A DNA stretch of 64,000 bases from Brochothrix campestris. GTDB lineage: Bacteria; Bacillota; Bacilli; Lactobacillales; Listeriaceae. Each line of letters opens with the position of its first letter. Positions within the stretch are counted from its first letter, which is position 1. The stretch lies in assembly GCF_046058945.1 (NCBI RefSeq), contig NZ_CP175511.1, forward strand, positions 930,001 to 994,000. The letters are read 5' to 3'. The notes under the pieces were generated by a model. The model saw nothing but the letters and a program-made list of their open reading frames with translations, had not been told where the DNA came from and did not search any database. The position numbers and the translations under genes are program-made. Shown piece after piece: positions 35,314-44,511 of this stretch.

Positions 35314-35700
35314 TTAGGCTTTCTTTTCAGCAAGCAGTTCAGCGATTTCTTTTAAGTATTGTTCTGTTTTTGTTTCTTCAACAGCTTCAACAACTTCAGC
35401 TTCTTGACCGCGTTTACGCATTAATGTATTCGCGACTTTCAAGAACATGAAGATTGAGAACGCGATAATTAAAAAGTTAATGATCGATTGTAAAAACAAG
35501 CCGTATTTTAAGGTAGCTTCGCCAACTTTGATTGCTAAGTCAGACACATTGATCCCGCCAATGATAATTCCGACTAATGGCATAATGATATCATCAACGA
35601 GTGATTTAACAATGACACCGAACGCGCCGCCGATAATAACCCCGACCGCTAAGTCAAGCACATTGCCCTTAAGTGCAAACTCTTTGAATTCTTTCCACAT
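35314..35700 (-). CDS. mscL: Large-conductance mechanosensitive channel MscL
   Basis: A 128-residue membrane protein that opens under membrane tension to release solutes on osmotic downshock. It starts MWKEFKEFALKGNVLDLAVGV, the conserved N-terminal and first-helix sequence, with a second helix at about 68-92 and a charged C-terminal coiled coil (EAVEETKTEQYLKEIAELLAE, given here only in part as EAVEETKTEQY). The ATG at 35700 follows GGGAGGT; the frame extends further upstream but without homology or a ribosome site. Confidence 0.95.
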   Translation of the reverse strand: MWKEFKEFALKGNVLDLAVGVIIGGAFGVIVKSLVDDIIMPLVGIIIGGINVSDLAIKVGEATLKYGLFLQSIINFLIIAFSIFMFLKVANTLMRKRGQEAEVVEAVEETKTEQYLKEIAELLAEKKA

Positions 35701-35833
35701 ATGTATAACCTCCCTAAAAATTATAGTACATCTACAATTATCTGATATATTTGCGAGATTAGCAATGCCTAAACAAAAAACAATTATAAAATCCATAAAT
35801 ACGCGAAGACACCGTTAAAATAAGCAAAGTTTG

Positions 35834-35862
35834 TTCACCTGTTATGCAAAGATGTGTATAAT
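35834..35862 (+). promoter_or_regulatory. Promoter of pncB-nadE
   Basis: Perfect TATAAT (35857-35862) with TTCACC (35834-35839) 17 bases upstream, 46 bases before pncB. Confidence 0.5.
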
Positions 35863-35908
35863 AAGGTGAGTACAAAAAATAGCATGAAATGCGAGAGGAA
35901 GTATTAAT

Positions 35909-37402
35909 ATGACGACGAATTATCCTGATGATAGCTATTCTCTTCACACGGATTTTTATCAAATCAATATGATGAAAGTATACTGGGAAGATGGGATTGC
36001 TGACAGAAAAGCGGTGTTTGAGGCTTATTTTCGTAAAATGCCTTTTGATGCAGGCTTTGCTGTTTTTGCAGGTCTTGAACGTGTCATTCGCTACATTCAA
36101 ACATTGACCTTTACCGATTCAGATATTGCTTATTTACGCGAAAACACCGATTATCCTGAAGCCTTTTTACAGTATTTAAAAGACTTTAAGTTCAAAGGTA
36201 AGATTAGAAGTGTACTTGAAGGCGAAATTGTCTTTAACAACGAACCGATTATTCAAGTCGAAGCGGGCTTGGCAGAGTGTCAATTGATTGAAACCGCAGT
36301 GTTGAATGCGATTAACTATCAGACGCTGATTGCAACGAAGGCGTCACGTATTCGTTACGTCGCGGGTCCTGAAGCCTCGGTAATGGAATTTGGTACCCGT
36401 CGTGCCCAAGAATTTGATGCCGCTTTATGGGGCACACGTTCGGCTTATATTGGAGGGTTTGATTCAACCAGTAACGTTCGTGCCGGTAAACTGTTCGATA
36501 TTCCTGTGTCAGGCACACATGCGCATGCGATGATTCAGGCGTACAAAGATGAATATGTCGCCTTTACAAAGTATGCAACAAGCCATAAGGACTGCGTTTT
36601 CTTAGTTGATACGTACGATACATTACATTCAGGCATTCCCAATGCAATTAAAGTCGCGAATGAGTTCGGCGATAAAATTAATTTTGCCGGCATTCGGATT
36701 GATAGTGGCGATTTAAGCTTCCTATCTAAAAAAGCGCGTGAAATGCTCGATGACGCCGGTTATCCAGATGCGAAGATTGTGGCCTCGAATGATTTAGATG
36801 AAAACATGATTATGCATCTCAAAGCCCAAAATGCCCGCATCGATACGTGGGGTGTGGGAACAAAGTTAATTACCGCATACGATCAACCGTCATTGGGTGG
36901 TGTTTATAAGATGGTGGCGATTGCCGATGATGAAGGCCATTATACCGATACGATTAAACTGTCAAGCAACAGCTCGAAAGTCACAACACCAGGACGCAAA
37001 AACATCTTCCGTATCATCGATAATGAGAGCCAACATTCTGAAGGCGACTACATTACCCTCGCCGATGAGTCAATGGACGGTGTCGAGACCTTAACGATGT
37101 TCCATCCAGTACACACGTACATCCAAAAAGATGTTTCAAACTTTACGGCCAAAGAAATCTTACACGATATATTTGTCGATGGTGAGCTCGTTTATGATCT
37201 ACCACATGTGAAAGAGATTAAAGCCTTTGCCGAAGAGCGTAAAAAAGTGTTGTGGGATGAGTACTTACGCATTTCAAACCCAGAAGAATACCCGGTCGAC
37301 CTCAGCGATAAATGTTGGGAAAACCGCAACGAAAACATTAAACAAATTCGTGACCATGTCAAAGAAACAACCAGTGTTCACTTTGATCGGTCAGAACTAT
37401 AA
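35909..37402 (+). CDS. pncB: Nicotinate phosphoribosyltransferase
   Basis: A 497-residue enzyme that converts nicotinate and PRPP to nicotinate mononucleotide in NAD salvage. Conserved segments are LHTDFYQINM at the start, EFGTRRAQEFDAA, SGTHAHAM with the phosphorylated-type His region, and FAGIRIDSGDLSF. Length fits the Firmicute form. AGAGGAAG precedes the ATG. It is followed 15 bases later by nadE, so the two make a NAD operon from nicotinate onward; the intermediate adenylyltransferase nadD is not here. Confidence 0.94.
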   Translation: MTTNYPDDSYSLHTDFYQINMMKVYWEDGIADRKAVFEAYFRKMPFDAGFAVFAGLERVIRYIQTLTFTDSDIAYLRENTDYPEAFLQYLKDFKFKGKIRSVLEGEIVFNNEPIIQVEAGLAECQLIETAVLNAINYQTLIATKASRIRYVAGPEASVMEFGTRRAQEFDAALWGTRSAYIGGFDSTSNVRAGKLFDIPVSGTHAHAMIQAYKDEYVAFTKYATSHKDCVFLVDTYDTLHSGIPNAIKVANEFGDKINFAGIRIDSGDLSFLSKKAREMLDDAGYPDAKIVASNDLDENMIMHLKAQNARIDTWGVGTKLITAYDQPSLGGVYKMVAIADDEGHYTDTIKLSSNSSKVTTPGRKNIFRIIDNESQHSEGDYITLADESMDGVETLTMFHPVHTYIQKDVSNFTAKEILHDIFVDGELVYDLPHVKEIKAFAEERKKVLWDEYLRISNPEEYPVDLSDKCWENRNENIKQIRDHVKETTSVHFDRSEL

Positions 37403-37417
37403 AAAGGAGTGCTGAAG

Positions 37418-38239
37418 ATGTCGTTACAAACGGAAATTATTGCAACCTTGCATACGAAGCCTGTGATTGACGTGCAAGCCGAAATTCGCACAAGTGTTGC
37501 TTTTATGAAAGACTATTTAAAACAACACCCGTTTTTAAAAACACTCGTGTTGGCAGTAAGTGGCGGTCAAGATTCAACCTTGGCGGGGCGCTTAGCCCAA
37601 ATTGCGGTTGAAGAAGCACGGGCCGAAGGAGCCGATGTGCGGTTAGTGACCGTGCGCCTACCTTATGGGGTGCAATTGGATGAAGCCGATGCTCAAGATG
37701 CCCTTGCTTTTATTGCGGCCGATGAATTAGTGACCGTTAATATTAAAGCGAGTGTTGACGCGACTGAAGCGGCCCTTGTGGCGGCTGGTGTGAACTTAAG
37801 TGACTTCGTGAAAGGTAACATTAAGGCGCGTGAACGAATGGTGACACAGTATGCGATTGCCGGTGCCCGCGGGGGTGCTGTTATCGGAACCGATCATGCG
37901 GCTGAAGCGATTACTGGTTTTTATACGAAGTATGGCGACGGTGGCACCGATTTGAATCCGTTGTTCCGTCTTAATAAACGCCAAGGTCGTGCGTTATTGC
38001 AAGCCTTAGGTTGCCCGGAACATCTCTATACAAAAACACCGACAGCTGACTTGGAAGAAGATCGACCAGCCTTATCCGATGAAGTGGCCTTAGGTGTTAC
38101 CTATGATGAAATTGATGACTACCTCGAAGGCAAAGCTGTGTCCGAAACGGCACAGGCTAAAATCGAAGGATGGTACATCAAATCCGAACATAAACGGCAT
38201 TTACCGATTACCGTGTTCGATTCATTTTGGAAAAAATAA
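37418..38239 (+). CDS. nadE: Ammonia-dependent NAD synthetase
   Basis: A 273-residue ATP-pyrophosphatase enzyme that amidates deamido-NAD. The PPi loop is VSGGQDSTLAG (about residues 45-55), and GTDHAAEAITGFYTKYGDGGTDLNPL is the substrate signature (shown in full length only by position, about residues 150-175). There is no glutaminase domain, so free ammonia is the donor. The start is ATG 37418, 8 bases after AAAGGAG; the upstream in-frame GTG at 37409 lies inside the ribosome site. Confidence 0.94.
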   Translation: MSLQTEIIATLHTKPVIDVQAEIRTSVAFMKDYLKQHPFLKTLVLAVSGGQDSTLAGRLAQIAVEEARAEGADVRLVTVRLPYGVQLDEADAQDALAFIAADELVTVNIKASVDATEAALVAAGVNLSDFVKGNIKARERMVTQYAIAGARGGAVIGTDHAAEAITGFYTKYGDGGTDLNPLFRLNKRQGRALLQALGCPEHLYTKTPTADLEEDRPALSDEVALGVTYDEIDDYLEGKAVSETAQAKIEGWYIKSEHKRHLPITVFDSFWKK

Positions 38240-38274
38240 AGCGTAAAAAAGCGGTCTTTTTTCGACTAATTATC

Positions 38275-38303
38275 TTGACTGACACGTGTTTTTTCGTTAT
38301 CAT
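38275..38303 (+). promoter_or_regulatory. Promoter of guaA
   Basis: TTGACT (38275-38280), a 17-base spacer, TATCAT (38298-38303). No purine riboswitch is recognisable in the 65-base leader. Confidence 0.5.
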
Positions 38304-38367
38304 AAGTAAGATATAGCCTAGAGCTAAATATTTGAGTGGGGTGACATTTTTGGGAAGTATTAAACCG

Positions 38368-39903
38368 ATGCAAGATGTAGAAAAAATCATTGTCTTAGAC
38401 TTTGGTAGCCAATATAATCAATTGATTACACGTCGTATTCGTGAATTTGGTGTATACAGTGAATTACATGAACACACAATTACATTAGAAGAAATGAAAG
38501 CCTTGAACCCAACAGGTATTATTTTATCTGGTGGACCAAACAGTGTGTATGATGAAGATGCCTTCCGTTGTGATGAACGTCTCTTCGACATGGGTATCCC
38601 TGTTTTAGGTATTTGTTACGGTATGCAATTGTTAAGTACACACTTCGGTGGCCGTGTTGAAGGCGCAACAAACCGTGAATATGGTAAAGCATCAATCAAC
38701 GTGATTGATAATGCCCCATTATTCAATGGCACACCAAACGACCAAGTGGTTTGGATGAGTCATGGCGATAAAGTTGTTGAAGCCCCAGCTGGCTTTGCGA
38801 TTACAGCAACAAGCCCATCATGCCCAATTACTGCAATTGCTGACGAAGCACGTCGCATTTATGCGGTGCAATTCCATCCAGAAGTACGTCATTCTGTTTA
38901 TGGTAATGAATTGTTACGTCAATTTGCGATTGATATTTGTGGCTGTAAAGGCGATTGGACAATGGAAAACTTTGTTGACGCACAAGTGGCGGCTATCCGC
39001 GAAAAAGTAGGCGACAAAAAAGTCTTACTTGCGTTAAGTGGTGGGGTTGATTCATCAGTTGTTGGTGTGTTAATTCACCGTGCAATTGGCGATCAATTAA
39101 CCTGTATCTTTGTTGATCATGGCTTGTTACGTAAAGATGAAGGCACGCAAGTAATGGAAACATTATACGGTGACTTTAACATGAACATCATCAAAGTAGA
39201 TGCAAAAGAACGCTTTATGAGTAAATTAGCGGGCGTGTCTGATCCAGAGAAAAAACGTAAAATCATTGGTAACGAATTCATCTACGTGTTTGATGATGAA
39301 GCGACTAAGTTAGATGGCGTTGACTTCTTAGCTCAAGGGACGTTATATACTGACGTCATTGAATCAGGGACAGCAACGGCGCAAACAATTAAATCACACC
39401 ATAACGTGGGTGGTTTACCAGAAGACATGCAATTCGAATTAATCGAACCATTAAACACTTTATTTAAAGACGAAGTGCGTGCGTTAGGGATCGAATTAGG
39501 TATGCCTGAAAAACTTGTTTGGCGTCAACCGTTCCCTGGTCCTGGTTTAGGTATTCGTGTACTTGGTGAAGTAACCGAAGATAAACTTGAAATCGTGCGT
39601 GAATCAGATGCGATTTTACGTTACGAAATTGCTAAAGCCGGCCTTGACCGTGACATCTGGCAATACTTCACTTGTTTACCAAACGTGTTAAGCGTTGGGG
39701 TAATGGGTGACGAACGTACGTATGATCACACAGTGGTTGTTCGTGCCGTTACTTCAATCGATGGTATGACAGGTGACTGGGCGCGTATTCCTTACGAAGT
39801 GCTTGAAGTTATCTCACAACGTATCGTCAATGAAGTGGCTCACGTTAACCGTGTCGCGTACGACATTACGTCTAAACCACCAGCAACAATTGAGTGGGAA
39901 TAA
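38368..39903 (+). CDS. guaA: GMP synthase (glutamine-hydrolysing)
   Basis: A 511-residue two-domain enzyme converting XMP to GMP. The class I glutamine amidotransferase domain has nucleophile Cys83 in GICYGMQ and His-Glu in QFHPEV. The ATP-pyrophosphatase domain has SGGVDSSV, and the C-terminal dimerisation domain ends KPPATIEWE. I prefer ATG 38368 with GGAAG upstream; in-frame TTG codons at 38332 and 38350 are alternatives, the second with GGGGTGA five bases upstream, giving up to 12 extra residues. A strong terminator follows. Confidence 0.95.
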   Translation: MQDVEKIIVLDFGSQYNQLITRRIREFGVYSELHEHTITLEEMKALNPTGIILSGGPNSVYDEDAFRCDERLFDMGIPVLGICYGMQLLSTHFGGRVEGATNREYGKASINVIDNAPLFNGTPNDQVVWMSHGDKVVEAPAGFAITATSPSCPITAIADEARRIYAVQFHPEVRHSVYGNELLRQFAIDICGCKGDWTMENFVDAQVAAIREKVGDKKVLLALSGGVDSSVVGVLIHRAIGDQLTCIFVDHGLLRKDEGTQVMETLYGDFNMNIIKVDAKERFMSKLAGVSDPEKKRKIIGNEFIYVFDDEATKLDGVDFLAQGTLYTDVIESGTATAQTIKSHHNVGGLPEDMQFELIEPLNTLFKDEVRALGIELGMPEKLVWRQPFPGPGLGIRVLGEVTEDKLEIVRESDAILRYEIAKAGLDRDIWQYFTCLPNVLSVGVMGDERTYDHTVVVRAVTSIDGMTGDWARIPYEVLEVISQRIVNEVAHVNRVAYDITSKPPATIEWE

Positions 39904-39927
39904 GCTCACTTTATCAATAGTCAAAGG

Positions 39928-39960
39928 AAAACCGTCACTCTGAGGAGTGACGGTTTTTTT
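39928..39960 (+). terminator. Terminator of guaA
   Basis: Perfect stem AAACCGTCACTC / GAGTGACGGTTT with TGAG loop, then T run. Confidence 0.92.
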
Positions 39961-40055
39961 ATGTCCTATTGAAAAGGCAAGATTAATAGCCTGCCCGTTT
40001 ATCATTCGTGTTAAGTTACATTTTCACTATCAGAACAAGCATTCAATTCTTTTAG

Positions 40056-41213
40056 TTAAAAAGAAGCTATCACAGCCTTAGCAACCACTCTAGCGACCCC
40101 TTCTTGAAACACATCAGGAATAATGTTAGTGGGACTCAGCTCGTTTTCCGGGACTAAACTAGCGATACCTGCTGCAGCAGCAAGTTGCATTTTTTCGGTT
40201 ATTTTAGTTGCTTTAGCATCCAAGGCGCCTCGAAAAATACCCGGGAAAGCTAGGACATTATTGATTTGATTAGGAAAATCACTGCGGCCTGTACCGACTA
40301 TATAGGCACCAGCTTCCAGTGCCTCATCAGGGAAAATTTCAGGAACGGGATTAGCCATAGCGAAAATGATTGGTTTATCAGCCATTTTCTTAATCCATTC
40401 TTTATGAAGAGCACCAGGAGCAGAGACGCCTATAAAAATATTTGCATCTATTAAGGCATCTTCGAGTGTACCACAAAGATTGCTTTTATTTGTTACTTTT
40501 GCAATCTCAAGATGATGAGGAGCCAAAGAGGCAACGTCACTTTCACTTATAATGCCTGATTTATCGACTACTATAATATTTTCAGCACCAGCTGCCAGGA
40601 ACTTTTTAGCAATAGATAAACCAGCAGATCCACCTCCGTTTATCACAATTTTCACATCAGCTAAGTTAGTGTTAATGAGTTTGAGGCTGTTATAAACCGC
40701 TGCTAAAACGACAATTGCGGTGCCATGTTGATCATCATGAAAGACGGGAATGTCACATTCAGCTATCAAACGTTTTTCGATTTCAAAGCATCTCGGTGCG
40801 CTAATATCTTCTAAATTAATCCCTCCAAAGGTAGGTGAAATAGCCTTGCAAATACGAATGATTTCCTCAGTGTTCTGTGTATCTAAAACAATTGGCACAG
40901 AATCAACGTTAGCGAAACGTTTAAACAAAGCGGCTTTACCTTCCATAACAGGGAGTGATGCTTCAGCTCCGATATTGCCTAAACCTAATACCGCAGAACC
41001 ATCGCTAATGACAGCAACTGTGTTTTTCTTAATGGTGAGTTCACGAGCTAGACGTTTGTCCGCTGCAATAAGTGAAGAAACGGCAGCTACACCAGGCGTG
41101 TATGCAACACTCAAATCATGGCGTGTATTGATGTTTACTTTAGATACCGTGGCTATTTTTCCGCCATTTAGTCGGGCTTGCTCAATTGCTAAATCTGTAA
41201 CATTTTTCATCAT
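40056..41213 (-). CDS. maeE: NAD-dependent malic enzyme
   Basis: A 385-residue short-form malic enzyme that decarboxylates L-malate to pyruvate. N-terminal malic domain motifs are AYTPGVAAVS (catalytic Tyr), SDGSAVLGLGNIG and FHDDQHGTAIV (metal site); the NAD domain has INGGGSAGLSIAKK. It is the second gene of maeP-maeE, 43 bases after the transporter, with ribosome site GGAGG before ATG 41213. The pairing with a 2-hydroxycarboxylate carrier and a divergent two-component system matches the maePE-maeKR arrangement described in Lactobacillus casei and streptococci. Confidence 0.92.
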   Translation of the reverse strand: MMKNVTDLAIEQARLNGGKIATVSKVNINTRHDLSVAYTPGVAAVSSLIAADKRLARELTIKKNTVAVISDGSAVLGLGNIGAEASLPVMEGKAALFKRFANVDSVPIVLDTQNTEEIIRICKAISPTFGGINLEDISAPRCFEIEKRLIAECDIPVFHDDQHGTAIVVLAAVYNSLKLINTNLADVKIVINGGGSAGLSIAKKFLAAGAENIIVVDKSGIISESDVASLAPHHLEIAKVTNKSNLCGTLEDALIDANIFIGVSAPGALHKEWIKKMADKPIIFAMANPVPEIFPDEALEAGAYIVGTGRSDFPNQINNVLAFPGIFRGALDAKATKITEKMQLAAAAGIASLVPENELSPTNIIPDVFQEGVARVVAKAVIASF

Positions 41214-41256
41214 TTTTATTCCTCCAATGTGATAGTATTTTTTTTTATAAGTCTAC

Positions 41257-42585
41257 TTAAAAGAATATTTTTAAAAGAGCAGTCATGATAATTACTGTTA
41301 TAGCACCTCCTAAGCGTGTAGCAACTTGGGCAAAGGGCATTAGATTCATACGATTCGTCGCGCTTAAAATCGCAACGTCACCAGTTCCCCCCATCCCGCT
41401 TTGACAGGCAGAAACAATTGCGGCTTCGACCTGATACATATTCATAAAACGTGAAACGATGAACCCGGTAGCGATTACTGTGAAAACCACGCTGATAACC
41501 ACAATGAAATACTGCCAAGACAATGCGCCAACAACATCTTTTAATGGTATATACAATAAACCTAAACCAACCATTAACGGAAAAGTGAAATTTCCTGAAA
41601 TGAACTTATATAATTGTTTTGACCCTAATTGTGTTTCTTTTGGCACAATGTTGATATATTTACAAAAGGCAGCAACCAGAATCATTAAAACTGGACCAGG
41701 AAAGCCTGTCAAATGCTGTAATAAGCTACCTGTTATAAAAAGTGTACAGGCAACAAGAACACCAGCACCCATTAATTTTATATCGAGAGGCCGCTTGTCT
41801 TCATCGAGTGAATCCGCCATATCGTCTACATTTGAAGTCTTTACAAGTTGCCCATTACCTGAATATTTAGGATGTTTTTCACCGAATCGCGATAAAAGAG
41901 CAGCGCACATAATGGCAAAAAAATTACCAATAATTGTTGCTGGTATAAGTTGAGCTACGAGTTGTTCACTACCAGTACCGACGATAGCGCTGTATCCTAA
42001 AGATAAAGGAAGAATTCCTTCACCAATACCTCCTGCTAGTACTGGAGTGACAATGAAGAAAAGAGTATGCTTCCAATCTAACCCCAAAAGAACACCGACA
42101 GCGGTTCCTACTCCCATTGCACAAATCATCCCAGCCATCATGGGTACAATCATTCTCATTAGCCCTTGGACAAGTATTTTACGATTCATTCCAAGGATAC
42201 TTCCGCAAACTAAACATGCAATATAGAAATATAAAAAATTAGCTTCTTTCATTAAAATATTGGCCGAATCCAACACGTTTTGATTAATTAAGTTGAAAAA
42301 AACTAATATCGAAGGTAAAAGTAAAGATAAAATAGCTGGGCCACCAAAGTGTTTTAGTACAGGAAGATTTGCACCGATTGTACCTAGTAACCATCCCATC
42401 GTTAAGATAACGGCAAAGCCACCGAGCATGTTTACTGGTAATTGTTGTAAGAATGCCGTAATCATTATAATAGTTGCTAAAACAATGTAGACAGGTAGTG
42501 GAGTATAACCAATCCGTATTTCCATCCATCTTCCAATAAAATGACTTTTTGTATCGGATGTTGTGACTAGTTTGTTATTTTTCAT
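41257..42585 (-). CDS. maeP: 2-hydroxycarboxylate transporter, malate type
   Basis: A 442-residue membrane protein of the 2HCT family (CitS, CitP, MleP, MaeP) with about 11 membrane segments and two re-entrant loops marked by glycine clusters (AGGIGEGILP and GMGGTGDVAIL). Its neighbour is malic enzyme, so malate is the likely substrate; citrate cannot be excluded from sequence alone. The ATG at 42585 follows AGGAGG on the minus strand. The upstream 387 bases are shared with the divergent maeKR genes. Confidence 0.88.
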   Translation of the reverse strand: MKNNKLVTTSDTKSHFIGRWMEIRIGYTPLPVYIVLATIIMITAFLQQLPVNMLGGFAVILTMGWLLGTIGANLPVLKHFGGPAILSLLLPSILVFFNLINQNVLDSANILMKEANFLYFYIACLVCGSILGMNRKILVQGLMRMIVPMMAGMICAMGVGTAVGVLLGLDWKHTLFFIVTPVLAGGIGEGILPLSLGYSAIVGTGSEQLVAQLIPATIIGNFFAIMCAALLSRFGEKHPKYSGNGQLVKTSNVDDMADSLDEDKRPLDIKLMGAGVLVACTLFITGSLLQHLTGFPGPVLMILVAAFCKYINIVPKETQLGSKQLYKFISGNFTFPLMVGLGLLYIPLKDVVGALSWQYFIVVISVVFTVIATGFIVSRFMNMYQVEAAIVSACQSGMGGTGDVAILSATNRMNLMPFAQVATRLGGAITVIIMTALLKIFF

Positions 42586-42972
42586 TATGTAGCCTCCTAT
42601 CTTTCTTATACGTTTAGTTTAGAGGCATGTATAAAAATAATGAAGTTAATTAAACTAATTTAAGTAGTTTAATTAGTTTAAATGACCTTCGGCAAGAAAT
42701 TCAAACCACAACTTACTTTAAAAGACAGAAAAAGTTAGCTGTTGAGATAAAAAATGAAAAACAAGAAGCATTCATATGGATGTTAAACTAAAAACGCAAT
42801 GACTCAAATGTGTCCTTATGACTAGTTCTTTGGATTAAAAAACTGAATAAACATTTAATCATAGTGTAAAATGGAGTAGAGTGAAGCTAACTTAGTACCA
42901 CAGATATAAGATTTAAGAGGAGTGCGGAAAAAGTAAGTTTATTTTTAATGAGAGGAGGAGAGTGACTTTCTA
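42586..42972. other. 387-base divergent regulatory region between maePE and maeKR
   Basis: AT-rich and without a coding frame. The maeP-proximal part contains the inverted repeat at 42648-42674. A weak TAAAAT -10 box lies at 42867-42872 upstream of maeK. The rest shows no further structure that I can support. Confidence 0.6.
42648..42674. promoter_or_regulatory. Inverted repeat, probable MaeR operator
   Basis: AATTAAACTA (42648-42657) and TAGTTTAATT (42665-42674) are exact inverses separated by 7 bases, and AGTTTAAA continues the pattern to 42682. The position, 63 bases upstream of maeP, suits activation by MaeR, but binding is inferred. Confidence 0.5.
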
Positions 42973-44511
42973 ATGAAATTTATGAAGAAGGGTATCAGTT
43001 TATGGTTACTATTATCTGTTATTTTCATTGCAGTATTAATCGTATCAAATACGGTCGTTTATGGATTGATTATTCACGAGAATAAAAAGCAGATAAAAAA
43101 GGAAGAGGAAAAGTTGTTACTGGGAATAGGCAAACAATTAGCAATAGAAGATAGCATTAAACGTGCATTGCAATCGAATAAATCGTCGGTAGCATTGGAG
43201 CAGTATACAAACAAAATAGCAGAAATACATGGGTTGGATTTTGTTGTTATTATGAACATGGATGGTATTCGTCTCACTCATCCGAATACAAATGAAATTG
43301 GGCAACGATTTGAAGGTGGTGATGAGAAAGAAGCGCTTTTAGGGAAAGAACAAATATCCATTAGCAATGGTACGTTAGGTCAGTCGCTTCGAGGATTTGT
43401 TCCAATATTTTCAGGATCAGAACAAATTGGTGTCGTTGCAATTGGAATAAAGTTACCGAATTTAGAAGCGTTAGTTGAACATGCAAGTGAGGAATATGCA
43501 TGTTCACTTACGATTAGTATTTTGATAGCTTTAATGGGTTCATCTCTAGTTGCATATTACTTGAAACGTCAATTACTCAATCTAGAACCTAAAGAAATAA
43601 CTAGGTTGTTAGAAGAAAGAAATGCGATGCTTAACGAGACAAAAGATGTGATTTTGGTAACAGATAATCAACGGATAATTACCTTAGCAAATACGGCAGC
43701 AAAAACTTTGTATGTCCAATTGGGTGGAGAGTTCTCTTTGCTTGAAGGAAAAGGTATTGATGTCTTAATACAGGATAATGATCATTATGATTTTAAGAAG
43801 AAGGACGAACAGCTGTATCGTCAAAATGGACAAGATTATCTTATTTCGATTGCACCGATAGTAGTTAGAAAAAAAACAGTGGGCTTTATCGTTTTTTTGC
43901 GAAATGCAACTGCATCACTATTAGTTATGGATCAATTGGAGAATACAACCTCGTATGCATCGACATTACAAAATAAATCACATGAATTTATGAACAAACT
44001 ACATGTCATTTATGGTTTGGTTGATTTAGAGGCATATATCCAGTTGAAAATATATCTCAATGATATTTTAGCGCCCGAAGAAATGTTTACCAATAGCATT
44101 TCTATCTTGGTGAAAAACCCGATGATTGCAGGTTTTTTAGTAGGAGAAAGGGAGACTTTTTCGAATTATAATATTAGTTTACAGATAGAGGTAGCTTCTG
44201 AACTGCCAAATAATTTAAACTATGAAAAAACAATTGCTATTGTTAATTTATATCGCTACATACACCATGTTTTTATTGAAGAGCAAGGTCCACAAGAATT
44301 AGCGGTAATCATTTCTTGTGAAAAGGAACAATTAATTTCAAAATATAAAACAAAGCGAAATAAAGAAGAATGTCAAAAAATAATCAGCATCTTTAAAGGA
44401 AATTATTTTAAGGAGCTACTAAAGGCGACAGAAGGTAGTTTTTTTATTGATAAAAAGCCAACAGAGATGATTTTCATTTTTAAAATTAAATATGAAGGAG
44501 ACTTATTATGA
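42973..44511 (+). CDS. maeK: Malate sensor kinase MaeK, CitA/DcuS family, with degenerate ATP-binding domain
   Basis: A 512-residue membrane sensor. A helix at about residues 8-32, an extracytoplasmic PAS-like (Cache) domain to about 168 containing GLDFVVIMNMDGIRLTHPN, a second helix (about 177-197), a cytoplasmic PAS domain (about 215-315), and the H region with His337 in NKSHEFMNKLH follow the CitA layout. The last 130 residues should be the ATPase domain, but the N box (usually GNLIDNA) reads VNLYRYIHH, and no DNGPGI-like or GxGLGL-like glycine boxes can be found. It may be unable to bind ATP. The ATG at 42973 lies 12 bases after GAGGAGGAG. It overlaps maeR by ATGA. Confidence 0.8.
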   Translation: MKFMKKGISLWLLLSVIFIAVLIVSNTVVYGLIIHENKKQIKKEEEKLLLGIGKQLAIEDSIKRALQSNKSSVALEQYTNKIAEIHGLDFVVIMNMDGIRLTHPNTNEIGQRFEGGDEKEALLGKEQISISNGTLGQSLRGFVPIFSGSEQIGVVAIGIKLPNLEALVEHASEEYACSLTISILIALMGSSLVAYYLKRQLLNLEPKEITRLLEERNAMLNETKDVILVTDNQRIITLANTAAKTLYVQLGGEFSLLEGKGIDVLIQDNDHYDFKKKDEQLYRQNGQDYLISIAPIVVRKKTVGFIVFLRNATASLLVMDQLENTTSYASTLQNKSHEFMNKLHVIYGLVDLEAYIQLKIYLNDILAPEEMFTNSISILVKNPMIAGFLVGERETFSNYNISLQIEVASELPNNLNYEKTIAIVNLYRYIHHVFIEEQGPQELAVIISCEKEQLISKYKTKRNKEECQKIISIFKGNYFKELLKATEGSFFIDKKPTEMIFIFKIKYEGDLL

